NCBI RefSeq assembly: GCF_001704295.1
Contig: NZ_CP012334.1
Coordinates: 124,001 to 188,000 of the forward strand
Direction: 5' to 3'
Length of the DNA stretch: 64,000 nt
DNA from: Bordetella sp. H567
GTDB lineage: Bacteria > Pseudomonadota > Gammaproteobacteria > Burkholderiales > Burkholderiaceae_B
The position numbers and the translations under genes were made by a program. Position 1 is the first letter of the stretch; the number at the start of each line of letters is the position of its first letter. The notes beneath the pieces were generated by a model. That model was not told the origin of the DNA, ran no database searches, and saw nothing but the letters and a program-made list of their open reading frames with translations. Below are positions 1 through 8,421 of this stretch, one piece after another.

Positions 1-163
1 GATCTTCGCGTCCGGCGGCATCGCCGGCATCCAGGACATCGAAGCCCTGTGCGCCGTGGAAGAGGAAGGCGTCGAAGGCGCCATCCTGGGGCGCAGCATC
101 TACGAAGGCGCGCTGGATTTCCAGGCCGCGCAAACCCGCGCGGACGAATTGGCGAAGCCATGA
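1..163 (+). CDS. hisA: HisA, phosphoribosylformimino-5-aminoimidazole carboxamide ribotide isomerase (3' end only)
   Basis: Only the last 53 codons are in the window, reading in frame from base 2 to a TGA at 161-163. The fragment has the phosphate-binding loop of the histidine-biosynthesis TIM barrels (ASGGI near its start) and the typical C-terminal [10 protein letters not shown] stretch. HisA converts ProFAR to PRFAR, the substrate of HisF encoded immediately downstream. Its TGA overlaps the hisF ATG by the four bases ATGA, indicating translational coupling. The assignment rests on this tail plus position in front of hisF; the 5' end lies outside the window. Confidence 0.9.
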   Translation, partial: IFASGGIAGIQDIEALCAVEEEGVEGAILGRSIYEGALDFQAAQTRADELAKP

Positions 164-972
164 ACGGTATCACCCCCTCCGGCGCCGGCGCCGGGGCCAA
201 CACGCTGACGCGACGCATCATTCCCTGCCTGGACGTCACGGCCGGACGCGTCGTCAAAGGCGTGAACTTCGTCAACTTGGTCGATGCCGGCGACCCCGTC
301 GAAATCGCCCGCCGCTACAACGAACAAGGCGCGGACGAGCTGACCTTCCTGGACATCACGGCCACCAGCGACGGCCGCGACCTGATCCTGCCCATCATCG
401 AGCAGGTGGCCTCCCAGGTGTTCATTCCCCTGACGGTAGGCGGCGGCGTGCGGCAGGTTTCGGACATCCAGCGCCTGCTGAACGCGGGCGCGGACAAGGT
501 CAGCATCAACAGCGCGGCGGTGGCCAACCCCGAACTGGTGCGGGCCGCGGCGGACTATCACGGCTCGCAATGCATCGTGGTCGCCATCGACGCCCGCCGC
601 GCCAAGACGGAAGACGGCGGCGAACGCTGGGAAGTCTTCACGCACGGGGGCCGCAAGGCCACGGGGCTGGACGCCATCGAATGGGCGCGCCGCATGGCCG
701 AATACGGCGCCGGCGAAATCCTGCTGACCAGCATGGACAAGGACGGCACCAAATCAGGCTTCGACCTGGCGCTCACCCGCGCGGTGTCCGATGCCGTGCC
801 GGTGCCGGTCATCGCCTCCGGCGGCGTCGGCTCGCTGCAGCACCTGGCCGACGGCGTGACGGTGGGACGCGCCAACGCCGTGCTCGCCGCCAGCATCTTC
901 CACTACGGCCAGCACACCGTCCAGGAATGCAAGCGCTTCATGTCCGATCTGGGCATTGAAGTAAGGGTATGA
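160..972 (+). CDS. hisF: HisF, imidazole glycerol phosphate synthase cyclase subunit
   Basis: 270 residues. HisF is the cyclase half of IGP synthase; with HisH it converts PRFAR and ammonia into imidazole glycerol phosphate and AICAR. The sequence shows the two TIM-barrel catalytic aspartates: Asp25 in IIPCLDV and Asp144 in VVAIDAR. Both are offset by 14 from the usual Asp11 and Asp130, so the protein has a 14-residue N-terminal extension. Phosphate loops GGGVR and ASGGVG are present. The ATG at 160 is chosen because it overlaps the hisA stop; an in-frame upstream start at 49 would lie inside hisA. The next his gene is separated by a 0.5 kb repeat region, which is unusual for an otherwise compact operon. 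Confidence 0.97.
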   Translation: MNGITPSGAGAGANTLTRRIIPCLDVTAGRVVKGVNFVNLVDAGDPVEIARRYNEQGADELTFLDITATSDGRDLILPIIEQVASQVFIPLTVGGGVRQVSDIQRLLNAGADKVSINSAAVANPELVRAAADYHGSQCIVVAIDARRAKTEDGGERWEVFTHGGRKATGLDAIEWARRMAEYGAGEILLTSMDKDGTKSGFDLALTRAVSDAVPVPVIASGGVGSLQHLADGVTVGRANAVLAASIFHYGQHTVQECKRFMSDLGIEVRV

Positions 973-990
973 CCCACCCCGGGGTAAGGC

Positions 991-1415
991 CCACCCCCGA
1001 ACGCTGCGCGCTTCCCCCTCAAGGGGGCGACGCCGGCGGACCGGAAGGAAGACCCACCCCCGAAGCGCTGCGCGCTTCCCCCTCAAAGGGGGCAACGCCG
1101 GCGGACCGGCGAAGCCGGATCCGCGGCGTTCCGGATCGGGCCAGACCTGTTTCTTGCGGCGTGTGTTGGGATGGAAGTCGCTCGCGAAGCGCCGTGCACT
1201 TCCTCCTCGAGAGCGCGGGGTTGGCGAGGCGGAGGGAAGGTCCACCGCCGAAGCGTTGCGCGCTTCTCCTACAGGGGGCGATGCCGGCGGACCGGCGGAG
1301 CTGGCGCGGCGTCCCGGATCGGGCCAGACTTGTTTCATGCGTGTAGACTCGCTTACGAAGCGCTGCGCGCCTCCCCGTCAAGGAGCCGGATCCACGGCGT
1401 CCCTGGTCGGGGCCT
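991..1415 (+). repeat. cluster of degenerate GC-rich intergenic repeats between hisF and hisI
   Basis: The 491 bases between hisF and hisI hold no credible gene. Instead a unit with the core CGAAGCGCTGCGCGCTTCCC, followed by a run such as CTCAAGGGGGCGACGCCGG, recurs near 998, 1061, 1185 (degenerate), 1250 and 1357. Copies at about 1052-1160 and 1242-1345 are similar over roughly 100 bases, including GGATCGGGCCAGAC. Each core is itself partly self-complementary (GAAGCGC/GCGCTTC). This resembles a dispersed REP-like element that has accumulated in tandem. Open frames over this region exist on both strands but only translate the repeat. Confidence 0.8.
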
Positions 1416-1463
1416 CGCCCAATTCATCGATATCGGGCGCGCGCGGCGCCATGGATGACTGAT

Positions 1464-1868
1464 ATGAGCAACGATCCCGCCTGGCTGGGCGACGTCGTCT
1501 TCGACGCGCAGGGCCTGATACCCGCCATCGCCCAGGATGCCCAGACCGGGCAGATCCTGATGGTGGCCTGGATGAATCGCGAATCCCTGGCCGAAACGGC
1601 GGCCACGGGCCGCGCGGTGTACTGGTCGCGTTCGCGCCAGCGCCTGTGGCGCAAGGGCGAGGAATCCGGGCATGCGCAGCAGGTGAAGGAACTGCGCCTG
1701 GACTGCGACGGCGACGTGGTGCTGCTGAAGGTCGACCAGCAGGGCGGCATCGCCTGCCACACCGGCCGCGCCAGCTGCTTCTTCCGCCGGCTGGACGGCC
1801 AGGATGGCGAACGCCATTGGGAAACCACCGACCCGGTCCTCAAAGACCCGGAGCTGATCTACAAATGA
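1464..1868 (+). CDS. hisI: HisI, phosphoribosyl-AMP cyclohydrolase
   Basis: 134 residues from the ATG at 1464; an in-frame ATG at 1455 would add three residues. HisI opens the purine ring of PR-AMP in the third step of histidine synthesis and is a zinc/magnesium enzyme. The family signature is present: MVAWMN near the N-terminus, YWSRSR, and the metal-binding segment DCDGD followed by [12 protein letters not shown] with its conserved cysteines. It is a stand-alone cyclohydrolase, with the HisE activity encoded separately downstream, as is usual in betaproteobacteria. The stop TGA overlaps the hisE ATG (ATGA at 1865-1868). Confidence 0.96.
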   Translation: MSNDPAWLGDVVFDAQGLIPAIAQDAQTGQILMVAWMNRESLAETAATGRAVYWSRSRQRLWRKGEESGHAQQVKELRLDCDGDVVLLKVDQQGGIACHTGRASCFFRRLDGQDGERHWETTDPVLKDPELIYK

Positions 1869-2215
1869 GCAACATCGACCCGCGCGGCGAGGCCGTCCTG
1901 GCGCGCATCGCCGATACCCTGGAGACCCGCCGCCCCGATCGTGGCGGCGACCCCGCCAGCTCCTACGCGGCCCGCCTGCTGGCCAAGGCGCCCGACGCCT
2001 TCCTGAAGAAAATCGGCGAGGAAGCGACCGAACTGGTCATGGCGGCCAAGGATGGCCTGCCCGAGCGCATCGTCAGCGAAACGGCCGATCTCTGGTTTCA
2101 TTGCCTTGTCGCACTGACTCATTACAATCTGCGGCCGGAGGATGTCCTGGCGGAACTCGCACGACGCGAAGGCCTGTCGGGACTGGCCGAAAAAGCCGCG
2201 CGGCCAGCCGACTGA
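1865..2215 (+). CDS. hisE: HisE, phosphoribosyl-ATP pyrophosphohydrolase
   Basis: 116 residues. HisE hydrolyses PR-ATP to PR-AMP and pyrophosphate, the second step of histidine biosynthesis. It is all-helical of the MazG superfamily: the metal-binding signature [15 protein letters not shown] is followed by the second acidic helix with ETADLWFH. The start is fixed by the 4-base overlap with hisI. A long in-frame extension upstream (from 1646) lies inside hisI in another frame and is not used. The histidine genes end here; hinT follows 32 bases later in the same direction, so read-through is likely. Confidence 0.96.
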   Translation: MSNIDPRGEAVLARIADTLETRRPDRGGDPASSYAARLLAKAPDAFLKKIGEEATELVMAAKDGLPERIVSETADLWFHCLVALTHYNLRPEDVLAELARREGLSGLAEKAARPAD

Positions 2216-2247
2216 CCGCAAGGCCATGGATACACGGAGCGAGATAC

Positions 2248-2616
2248 ATGAGCGACAACTGCATCTTCTGCAAGATCAGCCGGGGGGAAATCCCCGCGAA
2301 GAAAGTGTACGAAGACGATGAATTCGTCGCCTTTCACGACATCAATCCCGCCGCGCCGGTCCACCTGCTGCTCATCACTCGCCGCCATATCGCGTCCTTG
2401 CAGGACGTGACAGCGGACGACGGGGGCTGGTTGGGTAGAATGGTGACATTGGCCCCGCGTCTGGCGCTGGAAAACGGCTGCAACCCCGGGGAACAAGGCG
2501 GCTTCCGTCTCCTCGCCAATTCCGGCGCGGAAGGCGGACAGGAAGTTCCGCACCTGCATTTCCACATCATTGGCGGTTCGCGTCCTTGGAAAGGCCGCGT
2601 AGCCCCGAACGCATGA
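2248..2616 (+). CDS. hinT: HIT family protein (HinT-like purine nucleoside phosphoramidase)
   Basis: 122 residues beginning MSDNCIFCKI, the usual N-terminus of HinT proteins, after a GGAGCGAG ribosome binding site. The C-terminal histidine triad HLHFHIIGG supplies the nucleotidyl-transfer histidine. Family members hydrolyse adenosine phosphoramidates and aminoacyl adenylates in the cytosol. The FCK-containing start and length are normal. The gene sits between hisE and tatA, an order recurrent in beta- and gammaproteobacteria, and is probably co-transcribed with both. Specific substrate is not visible from sequence. Confidence 0.93.
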   Translation: MSDNCIFCKISRGEIPAKKVYEDDEFVAFHDINPAAPVHLLLITRRHIASLQDVTADDGGWLGRMVTLAPRLALENGCNPGEQGGFRLLANSGAEGGQEVPHLHFHIIGGSRPWKGRVAPNA

Positions 2617-2631
2617 ACACGGAGAACCGTC

Positions 2632-2856
2632 ATGGGCAGTTTTAGCATCTGGCATTGGCTGATCGTTCTGGTCATCGTGGCACTGATCTTCGGCACCAAG
2701 AAGCTGCGCAACTTCGGCAGCGACCTCGGCGGCGCGGTCAAGGGCTTCAAGGAAGGCATGCGGGACGCCAACGGCGACCCGGTCGACCCGGCGCAGCAGC
2801 AACGCGTTTCCGGCGACACCATCGACGTGCAGGCCAAGGAAAAAACGCATTCCTGA
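2632..2856 (+). CDS. tatA: TatA, twin-arginine translocase pore subunit
   Basis: 74 residues. One N-terminal transmembrane helix (about residues 4-22, [16 protein letters not shown]) is followed by the FGTKKLR hinge and an amphipathic helix ([16 protein letters not shown]), then a short charged tail. This is the canonical TatA layout; TatA oligomers form the folded-protein conduit in the inner membrane. The start follows a GGAGAAC ribosome binding site. First gene of tatABC; the Rieske protein gene petA 5 kb downstream encodes an obvious Tat substrate. Confidence 0.96.
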   Translation: MGSFSIWHWLIVLVIVALIFGTKKLRNFGSDLGGAVKGFKEGMRDANGDPVDPAQQQRVSGDTIDVQAKEKTHS

Positions 2857-2975
2857 TCCCGGCCCGCGGCGTGGCGGCGGCTTAGGCGGCCGCACCGCCA
2901 GCGCCCGACGCCCGCCTTCCGCCGCCGGGCCATCCCGCGGCGAAAGAGGCATCCCCTCTACTTCATGGCCGTCGT

Positions 2976-3716
2976 ATGTTTGATGTCAGTTTCACAGAGC
3001 TGATGGTGATCGGCGTCATCGCGCTGATCGTCATCGGACCGGAACGCCTTCCCAAGGTCGCACGCACGGTAGGACATCTGCTGGGCCGCGCGCAGCGCTA
3101 CGTCAACGACGTAAAAAGCGATATCCGGCGCGAAATCGAGCTGGACGAACTGCGCAAGTTCAAGACCGACATGGAAACCGCCGCGCAGTCGGTGCAGACC
3201 TCGCTGCGCGACGCCGAAACCTCGTTGCGCGAGCCCGCGCAGGCCTTGCGGCAAGAGCTGGACGAAGCCGCCAAGGCGGCCACCAGCGCCGTCTCCATGC
3301 AGTCGCCCGCGACGGCCGCACTGAGCGAATCGCCCGCGGCCGACGCGGCGCACACCTTGCCGCAAGTTGCCGCGACGCCGGCATCCGCCGGCGCGAGCGT
3401 GGCCACTGCGGCCGAGGCGGTGCCGGCCGCCACGCCGGCCGGTTCGGCGCCCGCCGTGCCGGAACCGGCCGTATCGACACCGGCCCCGCCGGCACAGGCA
3501 CCGGCATCAGCACAGGCGTCGCCAACGCCGACGCCATCGCCAACGCCAACGCCAACGCCATCATCGGCCCCAACCGCGACGGCGACGGCGACGTCACCGT
3601 CATCCCCGCCAGCGGTAAGCGCATCGGCGCCAGCGCCCACACCCGCCACGCCCGCGGCTTCCGCTGCCGTCGACGCAGCGCCCACATCCCCAACGCCTAC
3701 CGGTAGCGCAACGTGA
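2976..3716 (+). CDS. tatB: TatB, twin-arginine translocase receptor subunit with an extended Pro/Ala/Thr tail
   Basis: 246 residues, compared with about 170 in E. coli. The N-terminus is standard TatB: MFDVSFTELMVIGVIALIVIGPERLP, then a long amphipathic helix with LLGRAQRYVNDVKSDIRREI (to about residue 90). From about residue 105 on the protein becomes a low-complexity Ala/Pro/Ser/Thr tail, including runs of alternating Thr and Pro near residues 180-205, encoded by short DNA repeats. TatB forms the Tat substrate receptor with TatC. The stop codon overlaps the tatC start by four bases (3713-3716). The extended tail is probably cytoplasmic and disordered; its role is unknown. Confidence 0.94.
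   Translation: MFDVSFTELMVIGVIALIVIGPERLPKVARTVGHLLGRAQRYVNDVKSDIRREIELDELRKFKTDMETAAQSVQTSLRDAETSLREPAQALRQELDEAAKAATSAVSMQSPATAALSESPAADAAHTLPQVAATPASAGASVATAAEAVPAATPAGSAPAVPEPAVSTPAPPAQAPASAQASPTPTPSPTPTPTPSSAPTATATATSPSSPPAVSASAPAPTPATPAASAAVDAAPTSPTPTGSAT
3517..3593 (+). repeat. short in-frame tandem repeats inside the tatB tail
   Basis: The DNA encoding the Thr-Pro tail is built from hexanucleotide-like units (GCCAAC, ACGCCA and variants) at about 3519-3560, followed by three GCGACG units around 3577-3592. Because units are multiples of three, slippage would lengthen or shorten the tail without a frameshift. Confidence 0.65.
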
Positions 3717-4504
3717 GCCAGGAACTGCCACAAGAAGAAGAGCTGCAGGAAGACAGCTTCATGTCCCACCTGGTGGAGCTGCGCACGCGCCTGCTGCGCG
3801 CGGTGGCCGTCATCGGTGTCTTTTTCGTCATCCTGTTCTTTTACCCGGGCGCCGCCAAGATCTACGATCTGCTGGCGCGTCCCATGCTGGCCTCGCTGCC
3901 GGAAGGCACCCGCATGATCGCCACGGGGGTCATCACGCCCTTCATGGTGCCCGTCAAAGTCACACTGATGGCGGCCTTCGTCCTGTCCCTGCCCGTGGTG
4001 CTGTGGCAGGCCTGGGCCTTCGTCGCGCCGGGCCTGTACCGCCACGAAAAACGTCTGGCGCTGCCGCTCATCGTGTCCAGCACCTTCCTGTTCCTGGCCG
4101 GCATGGCATTCTGCTATTTCGTGGTGTTCAGGACGGTCTTTCACTTCATCGCGACCTTCGCGCCGCAGTCCATTACGCCGGCGCCGGACATCGAAGCCTA
4201 TCTCAGCTTCGTGATGACCATGTTCCTGGCCTTCGGCATCACCTTCGAGGTTCCCGTCGCCGTGGTCCTGTTGGTCAAGGCCGGGATCGTCGACGTCAAG
4301 AAACTCAGCAGCGCGCGCGGCTACGTCGTCGTCGGTGCCTTCATCATTGCCGCCGTCGTCACGCCGCCCGACGTGGTCAGCCAGTTCATGCTGGCCGTGC
4401 CCCTGTGCCTGCTGTTCGAAGTGGGCCTTATCTGCGCGCGCATGGTGTCCAAGAACAGTCCCAAGGACCAAGAGAGCGAAAACGCGCTCACCGAGCGGCA
4501 GTAA
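3713..4504 (+). CDS. tatC: TatC, twin-arginine translocase core subunit
   Basis: 263 residues, normal length, starting with a GTG at 3713 that overlaps the tatB stop. The cytoplasmic N-terminus carries the family motif SFMSHLVELRTRLLR, and six hydrophobic segments follow. The conserved FVAPGLYRHEKR loop after the second helix and FGITFEVPV in the fourth region are visible. TatC recognises the twin-arginine motif of folded precursor proteins. Last gene of the his-hinT-tat run; a separate regulator gene starts 60 bases downstream. Confidence 0.97.
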   Translation: MSQELPQEEELQEDSFMSHLVELRTRLLRAVAVIGVFFVILFFYPGAAKIYDLLARPMLASLPEGTRMIATGVITPFMVPVKVTLMAAFVLSLPVVLWQAWAFVAPGLYRHEKRLALPLIVSSTFLFLAGMAFCYFVVFRTVFHFIATFAPQSITPAPDIEAYLSFVMTMFLAFGITFEVPVAVVLLVKAGIVDVKKLSSARGYVVVGAFIIAAVVTPPDVVSQFMLAVPLCLLFEVGLICARMVSKNSPKDQESENALTERQ

Positions 4505-4543
4505 GCCGACGAAACGAGACTGATTCACCTTGAGTCATCAGAC

Positions 4544-4562
4544 CTGCAATCGTACATTGCAG
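4544..4562 (+). promoter_or_regulatory. perfect inverted repeat over the ribosome binding site of the XRE regulator gene
   Basis: CTGCAAT, five bases (CGTAC), then ATTGCAG: a perfect 7-bp dyad ending two bases before the ATG at 4565 and covering the likely ribosome binding site (AGGG). Size and position fit an autoregulatory operator for the helix-turn-helix protein encoded immediately downstream, although binding is an inference. Confidence 0.6.
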
Positions 4563-4949
4563 GGATGACCATGGCGGACCGCTTGCGAACCCTCATGCGT
4601 TGGCGCGGCATCCGCAGCCAGCGGCAATTGGCACGCTTGTCCGGCGTGCCGCAAACCTCCATCCATCGCATCCTCACGCGCGATCCCGGCTACATGCCGG
4701 CGCTGGGCACGCTCACGCGCCTGGCGCGCACGCTGGACACCACCGTCCTCTGGTTAAGCGAAGGCGATGCCGCGCTGCGACCGGCGGCGCACGCCGCCGC
4801 GCCGCCGCAAGTGCGCGAACCCGACGCGGCGCATCACTACCATCCGGAATGCGGCGGCGATGCCGCGGAACTGCATATGCTGATGGCCAGGCTATCCGAT
4901 GCCGAACGGCGCCACGTGGTGGCCCTGGTCCGCATGCTGGCGGACAGGC

Positions 4950-6116
<1,167 letters not shown>

Positions 6117-6134
6117 GATTTCTTAGGTAAGGCG

Positions 6135-6911
6135 ATGAATAGTATCGATACGCGCGAACTGGCCGCCTGGCTGGACCAGACCCTGCAGCCGGGCCGGTTC
6201 CGCGACTACGCCCCGAATGGGCTGCAAGTGGAAGGCAAGGCGTCGATCGGCCATATTATCGCCGGGGTGACGGCATCCGAGGCCCTGCTGCGCACGGCCA
6301 TCGACCGCGGCGCGGACGCCGTGCTGGTACACCACGGCTGGTTCTGGAAGAACGAAGACCCTCGCGTGCGCGGCCCGCGGCGCACCCGGCTGGCACTGGC
6401 GCTGGGACACGACTTGAACCTGTTCGCCTACCATCTGCCGCTGGACGCGCACCCCCAATTGGGCAACAACGCGCAGCTTGCGCGCGTCCTGGGGCTGGTG
6501 CCGGACCTGGACGCGGCGGGCCAGCCGCGTACCTGCGGGCCGGACAGCCTGGTGTGGCTGGGTAGCGCGCCGGGCATCGACGACTTCGGCCAGCTGGCCG
6601 CCCGCGCGGCGCAACGCCTGGGACGTCAGCCGCAAGCCATCGGCGACCCGCAACGTCCCATCCGCCGCGTCGCCTGGTGCACGGGCGGCGCCCAGGGCAT
6701 GCTGGCCGACGCCGTGGACGCGGGCGTGGATGCCTACATCACCGGCGAGATCTCCGAACCGACCGTCCATCTGTCGCGTGAAACCGGCGTGGCCTTCCTG
6801 GCCGCCGGGCACCATGCCACCGAGCGCTATGGCGTGCAGGCCCTGGGCCAAGCCATCGCCGATCGCTTCGGTATCCGCGTGGATTTCGTCGACATCGACA
6901 ATCCGGTCTGA
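6135..6911 (+). CDS. Nif3-like dinuclear metal-center protein (YbgI family)
   Basis: 258 residues, typical length. Metal-binding motifs of the family are clear: VLVHHGWFW near residue 70, YHLPLDAH near 100, and GHHATERYG close to the C-terminus. Members form toroidal hexamers with two metal ions per subunit; proposed roles include GTP cyclohydrolase I type 2-like activity and NAD or cell-wall metabolism, none firmly established. The gene is divergent from the protease gene across 18 bases, so their promoters must overlap the opposite coding regions. No strong partner gene is visible downstream. Confidence 0.9.
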   Translation: MNSIDTRELAAWLDQTLQPGRFRDYAPNGLQVEGKASIGHIIAGVTASEALLRTAIDRGADAVLVHHGWFWKNEDPRVRGPRRTRLALALGHDLNLFAYHLPLDAHPQLGNNAQLARVLGLVPDLDAAGQPRTCGPDSLVWLGSAPGIDDFGQLAARAAQRLGRQPQAIGDPQRPIRRVAWCTGGAQGMLADAVDAGVDAYITGEISEPTVHLSRETGVAFLAAGHHATERYGVQALGQAIADRFGIRVDFVDIDNPV

Positions 6912-7054
6912 CCTCGGCCGCGGGCAAGCGCACCCGCCGATCCGTACGGGCTGCCACTGATGGCGAGGCCCGGCCTGGACAAGGCACCGCGCGCCACGCG
7001 CTGGCCCGGCGGGCCGCCGTGCGGGCGGCGGGTGCCGGCGCAAGCGGCGGCCGT

Positions 7055-7504
7055 TCAGGCGACCGGACCGCGAGCCTGCTGCTGTTTGAGCAGGTCGCGG
7101 ATTTCTTGCAGCAGCTGCACATCCGCCGGCGTGGCGGCGGGCGAGGCATCCAGGTGGGTGCGGGCGCGAGCGACGGCCTTCACCATCCAGAAAATAATGA
7201 AAGCCAGCAGAACGAAGTTGATCACGATCGTGATGAAGTTGCCCCAGGCGAACACGTTCGCGCCCGCCTTGGTCAAGTCCGCGTAGGTCATGGGGCCGCT
7301 ATAGTTGGGCGGCATCGAGAGCACGATGAATTTATTCGAGAAATCCACCGCCCCGCCGAGGATGAGATTGAGGAGCGGCATGACGATGTCTTTCACGAGA
7401 GAATCCACGATTCTCCCGAACGCCGCGCCGATGATCACGCCCACGGCGAGGTCCACGGCGTTGCCCTTGACGGCGAAGTTGCGGAAATCCTTCAGAAAAC
7501 TCAT
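7055..7504 (-). CDS. mscL: MscL, large-conductance mechanosensitive channel
   Basis: 149 residues, slightly longer than the 136 of E. coli. The start [15 protein letters not shown] and first transmembrane helix [19 protein letters not shown] match the pore-lining helix of MscL; the second helix is around 85-110 ([20 protein letters not shown]), followed by a helical cytoplasmic bundle ([12 protein letters not shown]). The pentamer opens under membrane tension and releases solutes on osmotic downshock. A GAGGAGC ribosome binding site precedes the ATG. It is divergent from petA with a 0.24 kb gap. Bases 6912-7054 downstream contain nothing I can assign. Confidence 0.97.
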   Translation of the reverse strand: MSFLKDFRNFAVKGNAVDLAVGVIIGAAFGRIVDSLVKDIVMPLLNLILGGAVDFSNKFIVLSMPPNYSGPMTYADLTKAGANVFAWGNFITIVINFVLLAFIIFWMVKAVARARTHLDASPAATPADVQLLQEIRDLLKQQQARGPVA

Positions 7505-7543
7505 AGCTGCTCCTCTATGATGCGCCCGTCATTGGGCTAAGGC

Positions 7544-7549
7544 TATAAT
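7544..7549 (+). promoter_or_regulatory. candidate -10 box (TATAAT) upstream of petA
   Basis: A consensus TATAAT lies 190 bases upstream of petA in the mscL-petA gap. I see no good -35 at the right distance (TGCGCC or nearby). If used, the pet transcript would carry a long leader containing the two palindromes at 7591-7630. Confidence 0.35.
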
Positions 7550-7590
7550 ACGCGGTTGCGAAGACGTTACGTATCATCAAGCATTTACCG

Positions 7591-7632
7591 CCCCGGCATG
7601 CCGGGGAGTAAGACACCTCCGGCATGCCGGGG
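7591..7632 (+). repeat. pair of perfect palindromes in the petA leader
   Basis: CCCCGGCATGCCGGGG (7591-7606) is a 16-bp perfect palindrome; its 12-bp core CCGGCATGCCGG recurs at 7619-7630, and the 14-base stretch CCGGCATGCCGGGG is a direct repeat with 26-base periodicity. They could be protein-binding sites, or loopless hairpins in the leader of the petABC mRNA. Confidence 0.7.
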
Positions 7633-7739
7633 GGCAAAAAGGCCAGGTACAGGGCCCGGTGCTTAATCCACATCCCCTGGAGGGGGGACGCTACACGGCC
7701 CAGGCATGACCCGCAGTAGCCGCATAACAAGGATGGATG

Positions 7740-8360
7740 ATGAGTCAGACTACGATGTATCACGATGACGAAGGCGCAGCACCTGTTGACCTGCCTCCTG
7801 ACCCATCGCGACGTTTCTGGGTAACAACCGCCTGTGCCCTTGGGGGCGTGGCCGGTGTAGCAACCGCCGTACCGTTCGTCGGCACGTTCGCGCCTTCCGC
7901 GAAGGCACGCGCCGCTGGCGCTCCGGTGGAAGCGGACATCAGCCAGCTGCAGCCTGGCCAGATGATGACGGTGGAATGGCGCGGCAAGCCCGTATGGATC
8001 CTGCGCCGCACGCCGGAGCAGCTCGAAGAGCTGAAGAAAGACACCTCCCTGCTCGCCGATCCCGATTCCAAGCGCACGGGCTTCACGCCCGAATACGCCG
8101 AGAACGGCTATCGGTCGCGCAAGCCCGACCTGTTTGTCTGCGTCGGCATCTGCACCCATCTGGGTTGCTCACCGAATCGCCAGGATGAAGTCGGCCCCGG
8201 CGTCGATGGCTTTCTGTGCCCCTGCCATGGTTCGCGCTTCGACTTGGCCGGCCGCGTGTTCAAGAACGTACCCGCGCCCGACAACCTTGAAGTGCCGCCA
8301 TACCAATACGCGTCGGACACCCGCATCATCGTCGGGGTCGACGAAAAGAACAAGGCCTGA
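7740..8360 (+). CDS. petA: PetA, ubiquinol-cytochrome c reductase Rieske iron-sulfur subunit
   Basis: 206 residues from the ATG at 7740, seven bases after AAGG; an ATG at 7737 adds one Met. The N-terminus has a twin-arginine signal (SRRFWVTTA near 23-31) and a transmembrane anchor rich in Ala/Gly/Val. The 2Fe-2S ligands are in CTHLGC (Cys138, His140) and CPCHGS (Cys160, His163), with the disulfide cysteines in the same two boxes. PetA passes electrons from ubiquinol to cytochrome c1 in the bc1 complex. It opens petABC and should depend on the TatABC translocase encoded 3 kb upstream. Confidence 0.97.
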   Translation: MSQTTMYHDDEGAAPVDLPPDPSRRFWVTTACALGGVAGVATAVPFVGTFAPSAKARAAGAPVEADISQLQPGQMMTVEWRGKPVWILRRTPEQLEELKKDTSLLADPDSKRTGFTPEYAENGYRSRKPDLFVCVGICTHLGCSPNRQDEVGPGVDGFLCPCHGSRFDLAGRVFKNVPAPDNLEVPPYQYASDTRIIVGVDEKNKA

Positions 8361-8421
8361 CAGGGCGTCGCCACGCGCACGCATTAGACAGATCCGCCAC
8401 GACTAGCAAAGGAGCTGCTTC

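Noticed and set aside
991-1415. possible CRISPR array between hisF and hisI
   Set aside because: Copies are irregularly spaced, diverged and not separated by spacers of constant length, and no cas gene is present.
3098-4528. 476-codon minus-strand frame over tatB and tatC
   Set aside because: Antisense to two genes with clear family motifs; it merely mirrors the Pro/Ala repeats.
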